From assembly GCA_902786745.1 (NCBI GenBank), contig CADADR010000002.1, forward strand, positions 1 through 64,000: a DNA stretch of 64,000 nucleotides, given 5' to 3'. This document shows, in pieces, positions 55,398 through 63,959 of this stretch. A program made the position numbers and the translations under genes. The stretch's first letter is position 1. Every line of letters begins with the position of its first letter. The DNA is from an uncultured Bacteroidia bacterium (GTDB lineage: Bacteria; Bacteroidota; Bacteroidia; Bacteroidales; F082). The notes beneath the pieces are model-generated. The model was not told the DNA's origin. It made no database searches and worked only from the letters and a program-made list of their open reading frames with translations.

Positions 55398-57233
55398 TTA
55401 TAAATCGCCTTCGAGTTTGAGCTCGGTCTGTAAAGTCCTCAGGTAAGGCCGCTCTTCCACCATTTTCTCGAACTTGTCCTTGTCGGTGTAGGCCTCGATC
55501 TCGCCTGGGCGTTCCATCAGCTCGGGCTTGAGTTGGTATTGGTTGTTGTGAAGGCTATTCTTTAGGTGGTTTCTAAGGAAGCGCATGCCGTCGACCTCCT
55601 GTTCAAAGAGCATGTTGTCCACGGCGAAATGGATTTCGAAGTTCGGACCAAGTTTGGGAGTGTATTTGCTCAATGCAGCCAAGAAACTGGGCGAGTGTTT
55701 TTCATAGTTCTTGTATCGGTTGACGAAGTCGCCCCAAGCCGCAGTGAGTTGCTCCTGTGTGAACGGGGTGTCCCATGTCTCCTCTTTTTCCTCTGCTTTC
55801 TGTCCCACCTGTTGCATGGCTTTGTTGATGCTAAAGCTACTGGTGGTGCCGCGGGGTCTCACAACCGGCTGAGCGGACGTTGCGGTGTTAGCGGACGTTG
55901 CGCCCGTCGAAACGGGAGCGGCTTGTGGCTGAATTGTTGATTGTTGAGGAGTTGGCTTGTTGGTCGGCCCTTCGACGGGCTCAGGGACCTTAGCAGTAAC
56001 CACGGGCTCGGGTACCTTTGTAGTAGCGGACGTTGAGCCCGTCGAAACGCCGCTAGGTACGGTAGGGTTTACGTTTTGCGCTGGTCTATTCTGCGGCATC
56101 TGCACGGGCTGTGCTTGTGCCGTAGGTATGTTTAAGGCTTGGCTACACAAGGCGCACATCTTCAACAAGGCGATCTCTAGATGCAGGCGTTTGTTGTTGG
56201 CGGCGCGGTAGTCGATGTCGCACTTGTTGTTGATCTCCAGTGCCCGTATAAGGAAGGGCATGGGACAGGCCTGCGACTGCGTCACATAACGTTGCCGTAG
56301 CTGCTCACTGACTTCCAATAGTTGCACGGTGACAGGGTCCTTACACACCAAAAGGCTTCTCAAGTGATTGCCCAAGCCACTGACGAAGTGCTGGGGCTCG
56401 AAGCCCTTGCTGATGATGTCGTTGAGGATAAGTAGGATGTCACTAGTATTGCCGTGCAGGATGTGGTCGACGATTTGGAAGTAGTAGTCGTAATCCAACA
56501 CGTTCAGGTTGTCGATGACGTCCTTGTAGGTGATGTTTTTGCCTGAGAAGCTCACCATCTGGTCGAAGATGGAGAGTGCGTCGCGCAAGGCGCCGTCGGC
56601 TTTCTGTGCGATGATGTTCAAGGCCTCGGGCTCGGCGCTGACGCCTTCGCTCTTGGCCACAAAGGCCAAGTGTTTGGCGATGTCATCCACCGTAATGCGT
56701 TTGAAGTCGAAGATCTGGCAACGCGAGAGGATGGTCGGGATGATCTTGTGCTTCTCTGTCGTGGCCAGGATGAACTTGGCATACGCAGGCGGCTCTTCCA
56801 AGGTCTTCAGGAAAGCGTTGAAGGCTGCCGCCGAAAGCATGTGGACCTCGTCGATGATGTATACCTTATATTGTCCAATCTGAGGGGGTATGCGCACCTG
56901 ATCGACGAGACTGCGGATGTCCTCCACCGAGTTGTTGGAAGCTGCGTCAAGCTCATAGATGTTGAATGAGGCGTTGTTATTGAAGGCACGGCACGACTCG
57001 CATTCGTTGCAGGCCTCGAGGTTCTCGGTAGGGTGGAGGCAGTTGATGGTCTTGGCCAAGATGCGGGCGCAGGTCGTCTTGCCCACGCCACGCGGACCGC
57101 AAAACAAGAAGGCCTGCGCCAAAGTGTTGTTGCGGATGGCGTTTTTCAAGGTGTTGGTGATGGAGCCTTGACCCACGACGGTGTCGAAGGTCATCGGCCT
57201 GTATTTTCTAGCGGATACGACGAAATTTTCCAT
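55398..57233 (-). CDS. dnaX: DNA polymerase III subunit gamma/tau
   Basis: Protein of 611 residues, the clamp-loader ATPase. Domains: AAA+ 1-230 with Walker A CGPRGVGKTTCARIL (about 45-59), a zinc knot (CLHPTENLEACNECESC), Walker B YIIDEVHMLSAAAFNA and sensor ILATTEKHKIIPTILSRC; a collar domain to about 365; then a long proline/alanine/threonine-rich linker (about 370-470) and a C-terminal tau-like domain. The linker contains the inserted repeat peptides VSTGSTSATT and VPEPVEGPTNK from the dispersed palindrome. It leads the dnaX-pepO-plsC-51277 operon. Confidence 0.96.
   Translation of the reverse strand: MENFVVSARKYRPMTFDTVVGQGSITNTLKNAIRNNTLAQAFLFCGPRGVGKTTCARILAKTINCLHPTENLEACNECESCRAFNNNASFNIYELDAASNNSVEDIRSLVDQVRIPPQIGQYKVYIIDEVHMLSAAAFNAFLKTLEEPPAYAKFILATTEKHKIIPTILSRCQIFDFKRITVDDIAKHLAFVAKSEGVSAEPEALNIIAQKADGALRDALSIFDQMVSFSGKNITYKDVIDNLNVLDYDYYFQIVDHILHGNTSDILLILNDIISKGFEPQHFVSGLGNHLRSLLVCKDPVTVQLLEVSEQLRQRYVTQSQACPMPFLIRALEINNKCDIDYRAANNKRLHLEIALLKMCALCSQALNIPTAQAQPVQMPQNRPAQNVNPTVPSGVSTGSTSATTKVPEPVVTAKVPEPVEGPTNKPTPQQSTIQPQAAPVSTGATSANTATSAQPVVRPRGTTSSFSINKAMQQVGQKAEEKEETWDTPFTQEQLTAAWGDFVNRYKNYEKHSPSFLAALSKYTPKLGPNFEIHFAVDNMLFEQEVDGMRFLRNHLKNSLHNNQYQLKPELMERPGEIEAYTDKDKFEKMVEERPYLRTLQTELKLEGDL
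55901..56049. repeat. Dispersed palindrome copies in the dnaX linker
   Basis: Copies at 55966-55987 (GGCCCTTCGACGGGCTCAGG) and 56031-56049 (CGTTGAGCCCGTCGAAACG), plus a partial one near 55901-55913 (CGCCCGTCGAAAC), lie within 150 bases. They encode PEPVEGP and STGST in different frames and make up much of the unstructured linker. Confidence 0.6.
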
Positions 57234-57259
57234 ATCGGGTTAGCCTTTGTTCAAAACGA

Positions 57260-57293
57260 CAAAAGTACAACTTTTTCGCGTCGCCTGAGCAAA
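57260..57293 (-). promoter_or_regulatory. Promoter of the dnaX operon
   Basis: On the minus strand TTTG (57290-57293) and TACTTTTG (57260-57267), 22 bases apart. Transcription would start about 19 nt before the dnaX ATG. Confidence 0.6.
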
Positions 57294-57339
57294 GTTGCAT
57301 TATTTTTCACTTATTTAGCCGTCGTAACGAAAATCGTCC

Positions 57340-57347
57340 TATCTTTG
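57340..57347 (+). promoter_or_regulatory. -7 element 5 bases before the deacetylase start codon
   Basis: TATCTTTG ends 5 bases before ATG 57353, so the transcript may begin at or inside the start codon (ATG 57353 or ATG 57359). This suggests leaderless initiation. Confidence 0.5.
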
Positions 57348-57352
57348 TGCCT

Positions 57353-58690
57353 ATGAAAATGCTTGTCCTTGTACCGAAAGTCACTGGACGTGTGATGTAT
57401 GCCATGGAGCTGCTGCTCGGTCAGTTGCTGGGACTTGAGTTTGATTGCACGGTCGATGCCGAGCAGTTCAACGCCTACGAAGGTCCCAAGATGCAATATG
57501 GCTCACAGCGACAAGGCGAGGCTCCTTTCGTGAAGGCTTTCGACCTGCTTTTTGAGCGTCACATTCACGAACAGAGTTTCCGCACGGTCGACTTTGAAGG
57601 CACTGTGGCCCCTTATGCGGTCTACGGTCAAGGCAACCTTTTGCCGTTCGATGTCTTTGCCGCCTCGTTTTTCCTGGTGTCACGCTACGAAGAATACCTC
57701 TCACAGGTGCGCGACCAGTACGGCCGTTTTCGCGCCGAGTCGACCTGGATGTTTGAGAACGATATGCTGCAAAAGCCTTTGGTTGACATCTGGACTTTGG
57801 CCCTGGGCGCACGTTTGCAAGCTGTCTATCCCGATCTGCCGATCAAAAAAAGGAAATTCACTTTCATCCCGACCTATGATGTGGATGCGGCATGGGCTTA
57901 TAAAAGCAAAGGCGTGTACCGTACCTTGGGCGGCTTCATCAAGGATTTGTCGTCGGGCGACCGCGAACGCATCCGTGAACGTCATCAAGTGTTGAGGGGC
58001 AAGCGCAAAGACCCCTTCGATTCGTTCGAATTCCAGTTTGAGTTGCAGAAGGAGTTCAAACTCAAGCCCATCTATTTCATCCTCTGTGGCGAATACGATA
58101 CCAACGACAAGAACATCTCCATCCGAAAAGCGGCTTTCCGCTCCCTGATCAAAACCCTGGGCGACCATGCCGACGTGGGCATACATCCTTCGTTTTCGTC
58201 ATATCTTGACATCGACAAATTGCGGAAGGAGATTAACAGCCTTTCTGAGGTTTTGCATCGGCCGCTGACCAAAAGCCGCCAGCATTTTTTGAGGATGAAT
58301 CTGCCACGTAGCTATCAGAAACTCATCGAGTTGGACATCAGCGACGACTATACCATGGGCTTCGCCTCACAGGCGGGTTTCCGCGCGGGTATCGCCGACA
58401 CTTTCCGCTTCTATGACCTGGAAAACGATATGGTCACCAACCTCCGCGTGCATCCCTTCGCCTTGATGGACGGCACCATGCGCGACTACCTCAATTTGGA
58501 TCTGGAGGCATCCTATGCCTTGACCAAGCAACTCATCGACGAGGTGAAGGCAGTGGGAGGGACCTTTATCTATCTCACACATAATGAAACCCTTGGCGGC
58601 GAGCAGCGCTGGGTGGGTTGGCCCGAGATGTACCGTCGAATGTTGGAATATATCACCAAGGCCCCTGAGCCGGTCGAAGGGCCGATTTAA
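57353..58690 (+). CDS. Polysaccharide deacetylase-family protein with N-terminal DUF7033-like domain
   Basis: Protein of 445 residues starting MKMLVLVPKVTGRV. The first 140 residues resemble the DUF7033 domain found in Bacteroidota deacetylases (LPFDVFAASFFLVSRYEEYL). The NodB-type barrel follows: FIPTYDVDAAWAY, DVGIHPSFSSY with the metal-binding HxS-like pattern, and late YLTHNETLGG. No signal peptide, so it is cytoplasmic. The last residues KAPEPVEGPI come from a dispersed palindrome copy and are not part of the family. It is followed 2 nt later by a FemAB-like gene, a pair common in surface polysaccharide or lipid modification. Confidence 0.8.
   Translation: MKMLVLVPKVTGRVMYAMELLLGQLLGLEFDCTVDAEQFNAYEGPKMQYGSQRQGEAPFVKAFDLLFERHIHEQSFRTVDFEGTVAPYAVYGQGNLLPFDVFAASFFLVSRYEEYLSQVRDQYGRFRAESTWMFENDMLQKPLVDIWTLALGARLQAVYPDLPIKKRKFTFIPTYDVDAAWAYKSKGVYRTLGGFIKDLSSGDRERIRERHQVLRGKRKDPFDSFEFQFELQKEFKLKPIYFILCGEYDTNDKNISIRKAAFRSLIKTLGDHADVGIHPSFSSYLDIDKLRKEINSLSEVLHRPLTKSRQHFLRMNLPRSYQKLIELDISDDYTMGFASQAGFRAGIADTFRFYDLENDMVTNLRVHPFALMDGTMRDYLNLDLEASYALTKQLIDEVKAVGGTFIYLTHNETLGGEQRWVGWPEMYRRMLEYITKAPEPVEGPI
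58661..58683. repeat. Dispersed palindrome copy at the deacetylase C terminus
   Basis: GCCCCTGAGCCGGTCGAAGG lies in frame as APEPVEG immediately before the stop codon, adding a foreign C-terminal tail. Confidence 0.65.
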
Positions 58691-58692
58691 TT

Positions 58693-59622
58693 ATGATAAG
58701 ATATCTCGAAAATAAGGCCATAGACAAACCGAAATGGGATGCCCTCATTGCCGAGTGCGGCAATATCTACGCCTATTCGTGGTATCTCGACATCACCCAT
58801 CCGGGTTGGGATGCCTTGGTGGACGACGATCATCGGGTCGTGATGCCCTTGACGGGAGGAAAAAAGTTTGGCGTCAATTATCTCTTCCAACCCTTCTTCG
58901 TTCAGCAGCTCGGTGTGTTCTCCAAGACTCCAATGACTGACGGGAAGCTAAAGGATTTCTTGGATGCCATCCCCGAGAAATACCGTTTTTGCGAGCTTCG
59001 TTTTAATGAAAGTAATACTTTAGATAGTGATATTGAAGAATTTGATTATCATAGAAATATATTACTTGATTTGAATCAAGATATACAATCCTTACGCGCC
59101 AATTATCATCAGAACACCAAACGTAACTTGGCTAAGGCAGAGACCCATAATCTGCACCTCTTGGAAACGGTGCAACCTCAACAGGTGGTGGATTTGTTTC
59201 GCGACAACCGAGGTGCCTTATTGGAGAAATGGGGCGATGCCGAGTATGGGGTGCTGCTTCGTCTTGTTGAAGAGGCCGAAAAGCATGATGCCGCTTTTGT
59301 GTGGGGCGTGTCGGACCAAGAGGGTGGCGACCCATTGTGTGCCGCCATCTTCATGCAAACGAACGACCGTATCACCTTCCTTTTCTCTGGTCTTGACGAA
59401 GAGGGAAAACAATGCCAAGCCATGACCTACCTCATCGACCAAGTGATACAACGCTATGCCAACCAACCTATCACCTTTGATTTTGAGGGCTCTGACAACG
59501 ACAACTTGGCTCGTTTTTATCTGGGTTTTGGAGGCCGTGAGGTGCGCTATCCTGGATACACTTTCAATCGGATGTCACCCATTGGGAAAGCCTTGCTTAA
59601 GGTTTGGAAACGCTGTAAATAG
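58693..59622 (+). CDS. FemAB/GNAT-type acyltransferase
   Basis: Protein of 309 residues with two GNAT-like halves of the FemAB (peptidoglycan interpeptide or exopolysaccharide aminoacyl/acetyl transfer) family. The central NYHQNTKRNLAKAETHNL is the usual helix-and-basic patch, and YLIDQVIQRYANQPITFDFEGSDNDNLARFYLGFG is the C-terminal binding region. It starts 2 nt after the deacetylase gene, so deacetylation may expose an amine that this enzyme then acylates. That pathway link is inference. Confidence 0.78.
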   Translation: MIRYLENKAIDKPKWDALIAECGNIYAYSWYLDITHPGWDALVDDDHRVVMPLTGGKKFGVNYLFQPFFVQQLGVFSKTPMTDGKLKDFLDAIPEKYRFCELRFNESNTLDSDIEEFDYHRNILLDLNQDIQSLRANYHQNTKRNLAKAETHNLHLLETVQPQQVVDLFRDNRGALLEKWGDAEYGVLLRLVEEAEKHDAAFVWGVSDQEGGDPLCAAIFMQTNDRITFLFSGLDEEGKQCQAMTYLIDQVIQRYANQPITFDFEGSDNDNLARFYLGFGGREVRYPGYTFNRMSPIGKALLKVWKRCK

Positions 59623-59639
59623 GATTTTTTTCCTAAAGT

Positions 59640-59672
59640 TTTGCGATAGTTTGTTTCTTTTCCCTATTTTTG
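59640..59672 (+). promoter_or_regulatory. Promoter of the upp operon
   Basis: TTTG at 59640-59643 and TATTTTTG at 59665-59672, 21 bases apart. The -7 is 19 nt before ATG 59692. Confidence 0.7.
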
Positions 59673-59691
59673 TGGCATATACCAACACACT

Positions 59692-60351
59692 ATGATTAAA
59701 ATCATCAACCTTGAGAAAACCGACAGCGTTTTCAACCAATATATGGCTGAACTACGCGATGTCGTCATCCAGCAGGACCGCATGCGTTTTCGCAGCAACC
59801 TCGAACGCATTGGTCAAGTCATGGCCTACGAAATCAGCAAGTCATTTGAATATGACGATGAAGAGGTGAACACACCTTTGGGCATCAAGCAGATTCGGAC
59901 GATGCACGAGCAACCCGTCATCGCCACCATCCTGCGTGCCGGTTTGCCTTTCCATAACGGCATGCTCAGCATGTTCGACCAGGCGGACAGTGCCTTCATC
60001 GCGGCCTATCGCAAATACGACAAGAACGAGGAAGACTCTGAGATTCGCGTGGAGTATTTCTCTTCGCCCGATATCGAGGACCGCATCCTCATCCTTTGCG
60101 ACCCGCTATTGGCCACGGGCGAGTCCATCGTGAAGACATTGAATGGCCTGATGGAGGACATGATGCCTAAGGAGATCCATATCGCTGTGGCCGTGGCATC
60201 GCAAGATGGTCTCGACTATGTGGAGCGCACCATGTCGCGCCTGCCCATCACCATTTGGGTGGGCAGCATCGACGAGGAGCTGACGGCCCGTGCCTATGTC
60301 GTCCCGGGTATTGGTGATGTGGGTGACCTTGCGTATGGTGAAAAGCGTTAA
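59692..60351 (+). CDS. upp: Uracil phosphoribosyltransferase
   Basis: Protein of 219 residues salvaging uracil to UMP with PRPP. The PRPP-binding loop ILILCDPLLATGESIVKTL and the uracil-binding YVVPGIGDVGDLAYG are diagnostic; ILRAGLPFHNGML is also present. It is followed 3 nt later by an NSS transporter and then a ComEA-like gene, forming a three-gene unit. Confidence 0.95.
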   Translation: MIKIINLEKTDSVFNQYMAELRDVVIQQDRMRFRSNLERIGQVMAYEISKSFEYDDEEVNTPLGIKQIRTMHEQPVIATILRAGLPFHNGMLSMFDQADSAFIAAYRKYDKNEEDSEIRVEYFSSPDIEDRILILCDPLLATGESIVKTLNGLMEDMMPKEIHIAVAVASQDGLDYVERTMSRLPITIWVGSIDEELTARAYVVPGIGDVGDLAYGEKR

Positions 60352-60354
60352 GCC

Positions 60355-61707
60355 ATGGCCGAAGAAAAAAAGAAACGCGATGGCTTTGGCTCGAAAATAG
60401 GCATTATTGCCGCTGCTGCGGGCTCGGCCATCGGATTGGGCAATATCTACCGTTTCCCATGCGAATTGGGCAACAACGGAGGTGCGGCCTTCTTGTTGGT
60501 CTATCTCGCCGTGGTCATCTTCCTCGGCATCCCCGTGATGCTGTCGGAGTTGGTCATCGGTCGCCGCTCACAAAGCAACGCCGTCGGGGCTTTCAAGAAA
60601 CTCGCGCCCAAGTCAGCCTGGCCTATTGTAGGCTATATGGGCGTGTTGTGCGGCTTCATCATCTTTGCCTTCTATTCCACCGTGTCGGGCTGGACGTTGG
60701 AATACATCATCAAGGCGGTGAGCAACTCGTTCCAAGGCAAGGATTTGGCTGCCATGGAGCAAGACTTTACCGACTTCCATAACATGGGTTGGCGCAATGT
60801 GATGTGGCAGGCTGTCTTCATTTTCCTGACGGGCTTTGTGGTCTTCAAAGGGGTGCAAAACGGCATTGAGAGATATGCTAAAATCCTCATGCCGTTGCTT
60901 TTGGTCATCCTTATCGTGCTGGGCATACGCTCTGTGACGCTCCCAGGGGCCAAAGAAGGCTTGTCGTTCCTGTTCCATCCGGATTTCTCCAAAATCGATG
61001 CGAATGTCCTCATCAGTGCTTTGGGACAAGGTTTCTTCTCGCTGAGTCTCGGCATGGGGGCGCTCATTACCTACGGCTCATATATCAAGAAAAAAGACAA
61101 CCTGACTTCCACCGCCTTTTCGGTGGTGCTTGCCGACACTTTGATCGCGCTGTTGGCGGGTCTCGTCATCTTCCCGGCGGCGTTCTCGTTTGGCATCCGT
61201 CCAACGGCAGGCATGGGACTGGTGTTCAATACGATACCGATGATCTTCAACCAGATGACAGGAGGCTATGTCTTCTGCATCATCTTCTTCGTGCTGTTGG
61301 CTATTGCTGCATTGACCTCCACGATTTCGCTACTTGAGGTCGTGGTGGCTTATCTCTCCGAGGAGCTGCACATCAACCGCAAGTGGTCGACGGTGTGGGC
61401 TTGTTTGGCCACGCTATTCATCGGTAGCTTCGCCTCGTTGAGTCTGATGGAAAACACACCTTTTACCATTGGTGACAGGACCGTCTTCGACCTCATGGAC
61501 TTTGTCTCTTCCAACATCCTCTTGCCCCTCGGCGGCGTGTTGATTGTCATCTTCGTGGGCTGGCGATTGGGCAAGGCCAAGTTCTTCGAGGAAGTGACCA
61601 ACGAAGGTACTATCAAGGCATCGTTGAAAAAGATTATCTTCTTTATTATTCGATATCTGGCGCCCATTGCCATCACGATTGTGTTCATCAGAGGATTGAT
61701 TAAGTAA
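60355..61707 (+). CDS. Sodium-dependent transporter of the NSS (SNF) family
   Basis: Protein of 450 residues with about eleven to twelve transmembrane helices, symporting Na+ with an amino acid or amine. The first-helix ion and substrate signature AAAAGSAIGLGNIYRFPCELGNNGGAAF lies at about 19-46. Typical bacterial length (LeuT/MhsT class). The substrate is not predictable. The ATG follows the upp stop by 3 bases and the next gene starts 1 base after its stop. Confidence 0.9.
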   Translation: MAEEKKKRDGFGSKIGIIAAAAGSAIGLGNIYRFPCELGNNGGAAFLLVYLAVVIFLGIPVMLSELVIGRRSQSNAVGAFKKLAPKSAWPIVGYMGVLCGFIIFAFYSTVSGWTLEYIIKAVSNSFQGKDLAAMEQDFTDFHNMGWRNVMWQAVFIFLTGFVVFKGVQNGIERYAKILMPLLLVILIVLGIRSVTLPGAKEGLSFLFHPDFSKIDANVLISALGQGFFSLSLGMGALITYGSYIKKKDNLTSTAFSVVLADTLIALLAGLVIFPAAFSFGIRPTAGMGLVFNTIPMIFNQMTGGYVFCIIFFVLLAIAALTSTISLLEVVVAYLSEELHINRKWSTVWACLATLFIGSFASLSLMENTPFTIGDRTVFDLMDFVSSNILLPLGGVLIVIFVGWRLGKAKFFEEVTNEGTIKASLKKIIFFIIRYLAPIAITIVFIRGLIK

Positions 61708-61708
61708 C

Positions 61709-62635
61709 ATGGATTCCTTGCGCAAATGGTTTTCCTTCAGCAAAGGCGAGCGCGTTGCCATCATCACGATACTGGCATTGATACTGCTATTGATCTTGGC
61801 TTGTCTGTTTCGTCCGTCGCGCAAGTCGCTGAGTGATGAATCATTGCACAATCTGGATTCCCTTTTGGCCTTGCGTCGGGCGGCCATCGAGCAGCAACAG
61901 CAACAACAATCCGAGAAGCCCCAAGAGGTGGCCGAGTTGCATCCTTTTCCTTTCAACCCCAATACCCTCACGGAAGAGGAATGGCTGCAAATGGGACTCA
62001 CCGACCGCCAGGTGCGCAACATCATGAACTACAAGGCCAAAGGCGGCAAGTTTTATTCGAAAAACGATTTGGGCAAGCTTTACACCATCAGCGAAGAGGA
62101 GTTTGCACAGCTGGAGCCTTTTATTGTGTTGCCTGAGGTTTCAAGAGGGAAAAACACTGAAACTTCTTCTAAAAGCAGCGTTTCGACCCTTCGACAAGCT
62201 CAGGGCTCAACGATCGCACCTACTGAAAAGAAACCCATCCCCATCGTGGACTTGAACACCGTGGACTCGACTACCTTGGTGGAGTTGCCGCAGATTGGGC
62301 CTTACACGGCGGTGCGCATCATCGAGTTTCGCGAGAAGTTGGGCGGCTTCGTCGACAAGGAGCAACTCCGCAACGTGAAAGGCATGGACGATGCGCGTTT
62401 TGCAGCTATTCAGCCTTATATTAATGTAGGTGTGGTCGAGATTCGGAAAGTCGACGTCAACCGTGCCGATTTCAAGACCTTGGTGCATCATCCTTACCTC
62501 AGCTACGAGCAGGTGAAGCGCATCGTCAACCAGCGCGAGAAGCGCGGCATGATCAAGAACTGGGCGCAGCTGGAGGCATTGCTCAAGGAAGAAGGGGAGG
62601 TGAACCCGCTTTTGGAGCAATATGTAAAGTATTGA
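61709..62635 (+). CDS. ComEA-like helix-hairpin-helix membrane protein
   Basis: Protein of 308 residues: one membrane anchor (VAIITILALILLLILACLF, about 17-35), a linker with a Q6 run, and three HhH units. These units read LTEEEWLQMGLTDRQVRNI, LNTVDSTTLVELPQIGPYTAVRIIEFREKLGGF and VNRADFKTLVHHPYLSYEQVKRI. HhH proteins of this type bind double-stranded DNA, in ComEA for natural uptake. A dispersed palindrome copy at 62187 adds VSTLRQAQGSTI to the linker. Confidence 0.85.
   Translation: MDSLRKWFSFSKGERVAIITILALILLLILACLFRPSRKSLSDESLHNLDSLLALRRAAIEQQQQQQSEKPQEVAELHPFPFNPNTLTEEEWLQMGLTDRQVRNIMNYKAKGGKFYSKNDLGKLYTISEEEFAQLEPFIVLPEVSRGKNTETSSKSSVSTLRQAQGSTIAPTEKKPIPIVDLNTVDSTTLVELPQIGPYTAVRIIEFREKLGGFVDKEQLRNVKGMDDARFAAIQPYINVGVVEIRKVDVNRADFKTLVHHPYLSYEQVKRIVNQREKRGMIKNWAQLEALLKEEGEVNPLLEQYVKY
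62187..62208. repeat. Dispersed palindrome copy in the ComEA-like gene
   Basis: CCCTTCGACAAGCTCAGGGC encodes TLRQAQGS in frame, between the first and second HhH parts. Confidence 0.65.
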
Positions 62636-62645
62636 AGTTTTTTCT

Positions 62646-62653
62646 TATTTTTG
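62646..62653 (+). promoter_or_regulatory. -7 element of the last complete gene
   Basis: TATTTTTG, 28 nt before ATG 62682. Confidence 0.6.
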
Positions 62654-62681
62654 CGCCCTATATTAATTGGATTATCCCGCC

Positions 62682-63944
62682 ATGCGCAAACTATATCTTA
62701 TCCTTCTGCTTTTTGTTTTGGCCCTGCCTTCTAAGGCAGCCTATCTCCTTATCCCCATGGACAATACCCAGACCAACCACCTGAAAGCCTACGGCGTGGC
62801 CTATTGGGTGCTGCAACGCGAGGTGGAGATCAGTTGGCTACTGAACTATAGGGGAGGGAGCTACCTCATTCCTTACCACGAGATGTTTGAGCGCGAGTGT
62901 AAGATGCGCAACGTGTCGTACAACGTCATCGCCGACACGCAAGCCGATGCCATCCTCGCCGAAATCGCCGACCCTGGCGTGAATATGGATGAGATGAAAC
63001 TGCAGAAGGTGCCTCGCATCGCGGTCTACGCTCCCAAGAACAACCTGCCTTGGGACGATGCCGTCACCCTTGTGCTGACTTACGCCGAAATCCCTTACGA
63101 TGTGGTCTACGACGACGAGGTGCTGCAAGGCGTGTTGCCTACCTACGACTGGCTTCACCTGCACCACGAGGACTTCACGGGACAGTACGGCAAGTTCTGG
63201 GCACGCTACCGCAACTACCCTTGGTATCAGGAGGATGTGCGCGCACAAGAAGCCACGGCACAACGCTGGGGCTTCAACAAGGTGTCGCAGCTGAAACTCG
63301 CTGTAGTGAAGAAGATCCGTGAGTTTGTGGCAGGTGGTGGCTACATGTTCTCCATGTGCTCGGCGCCCGACAGCTTCGACGTGGCCCTCGCCGCCGATGG
63401 CCTCGACATCTGCGAATACATGTTCGACGGTGACCCCATCCGCAGTGGCGACCCGCAACGTCTCAACTACGACAACTGCTTTGCCTTCACCGATTTCAAG
63501 GTGTCGACCAACCCACAGGAATATGAGATCTCGAACATCGACGTCACCCAAGGCCGCATGCAGCGGGTGAGGGAAGAGAACGACTATTTCCTTCTCTTCG
63601 ACTTTTCGGCCAAGTGGGATCCTGTGCCTACCATGCTCACGCAATGCCACGAACGTCTGGTGAAAGGCTTCATGGGTCAGACCACGGCCTTCAACAAAGC
63701 CACGGTAAAGCCATCGGTCGTGGTACTGGGCGACAACGCCGCATTGAACGAAGACCGTTACATCCATGGTAACTTCGGCAATGGTTTCTGGACCTTCCTC
63801 GGTGGCCACGACCCCGAAGACTATCAGCACATCGTAGGCGACCCGCCCACCGAACTCGACATGTATCCCAACTCACCAGGTTATCGCCTCATTTTGAACA
63901 ATATTTTGTTCCCTGCGGCAAAGAAAAAAGAACAGAAAACCTGA
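62682..63944 (+). CDS. Exported protein of unknown function (family often labelled asparagine synthetase B)
   Basis: Protein of 420 residues with a signal peptide (MRKLYLILLLFVLALPSKA). The opening AYLLIPMDNTQTNHLKAYGVAYW and WLLNYRGGSYLIPYHEMFE are characteristic of a Bacteroidota family. I recall it being named asparagine synthetase B in databases, but neither an amidotransferase Cys2 nor an ATP-pyrophosphatase motif is visible, and it is exported. A GGGYMFSMCSAPDSFDVAL region and HIHGNFG-like block (YIHGNFGNGFWTFLGGHDPE) suggest a class I glutamine-amidotransferase-like fold with possible catalytic Cys. ATG 62682 is used because the promoter lies just upstream. Confidence 0.65.
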   Translation: MRKLYLILLLFVLALPSKAAYLLIPMDNTQTNHLKAYGVAYWVLQREVEISWLLNYRGGSYLIPYHEMFERECKMRNVSYNVIADTQADAILAEIADPGVNMDEMKLQKVPRIAVYAPKNNLPWDDAVTLVLTYAEIPYDVVYDDEVLQGVLPTYDWLHLHHEDFTGQYGKFWARYRNYPWYQEDVRAQEATAQRWGFNKVSQLKLAVVKKIREFVAGGGYMFSMCSAPDSFDVALAADGLDICEYMFDGDPIRSGDPQRLNYDNCFAFTDFKVSTNPQEYEISNIDVTQGRMQRVREENDYFLLFDFSAKWDPVPTMLTQCHERLVKGFMGQTTAFNKATVKPSVVVLGDNAALNEDRYIHGNFGNGFWTFLGGHDPEDYQHIVGDPPTELDMYPNSPGYRLILNNILFPAAKKKEQKT

Positions 63945-63951
63945 AAATGTT

Positions 63952-63959
63952 TATATTTG
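63952..63959 (+). promoter_or_regulatory. -7 element of a gene starting at the window edge
   Basis: TATATTTG, followed by ATG codons at 63978 and 63998. The gene itself is outside the window. Confidence 0.55.

Noticed and set aside
55900..56050. Possible CRISPR-like repeat in the dnaX region
   Set aside because: The repeats are short, unevenly spaced, in both orientations and within a coding linker; they are dispersed palindromes.
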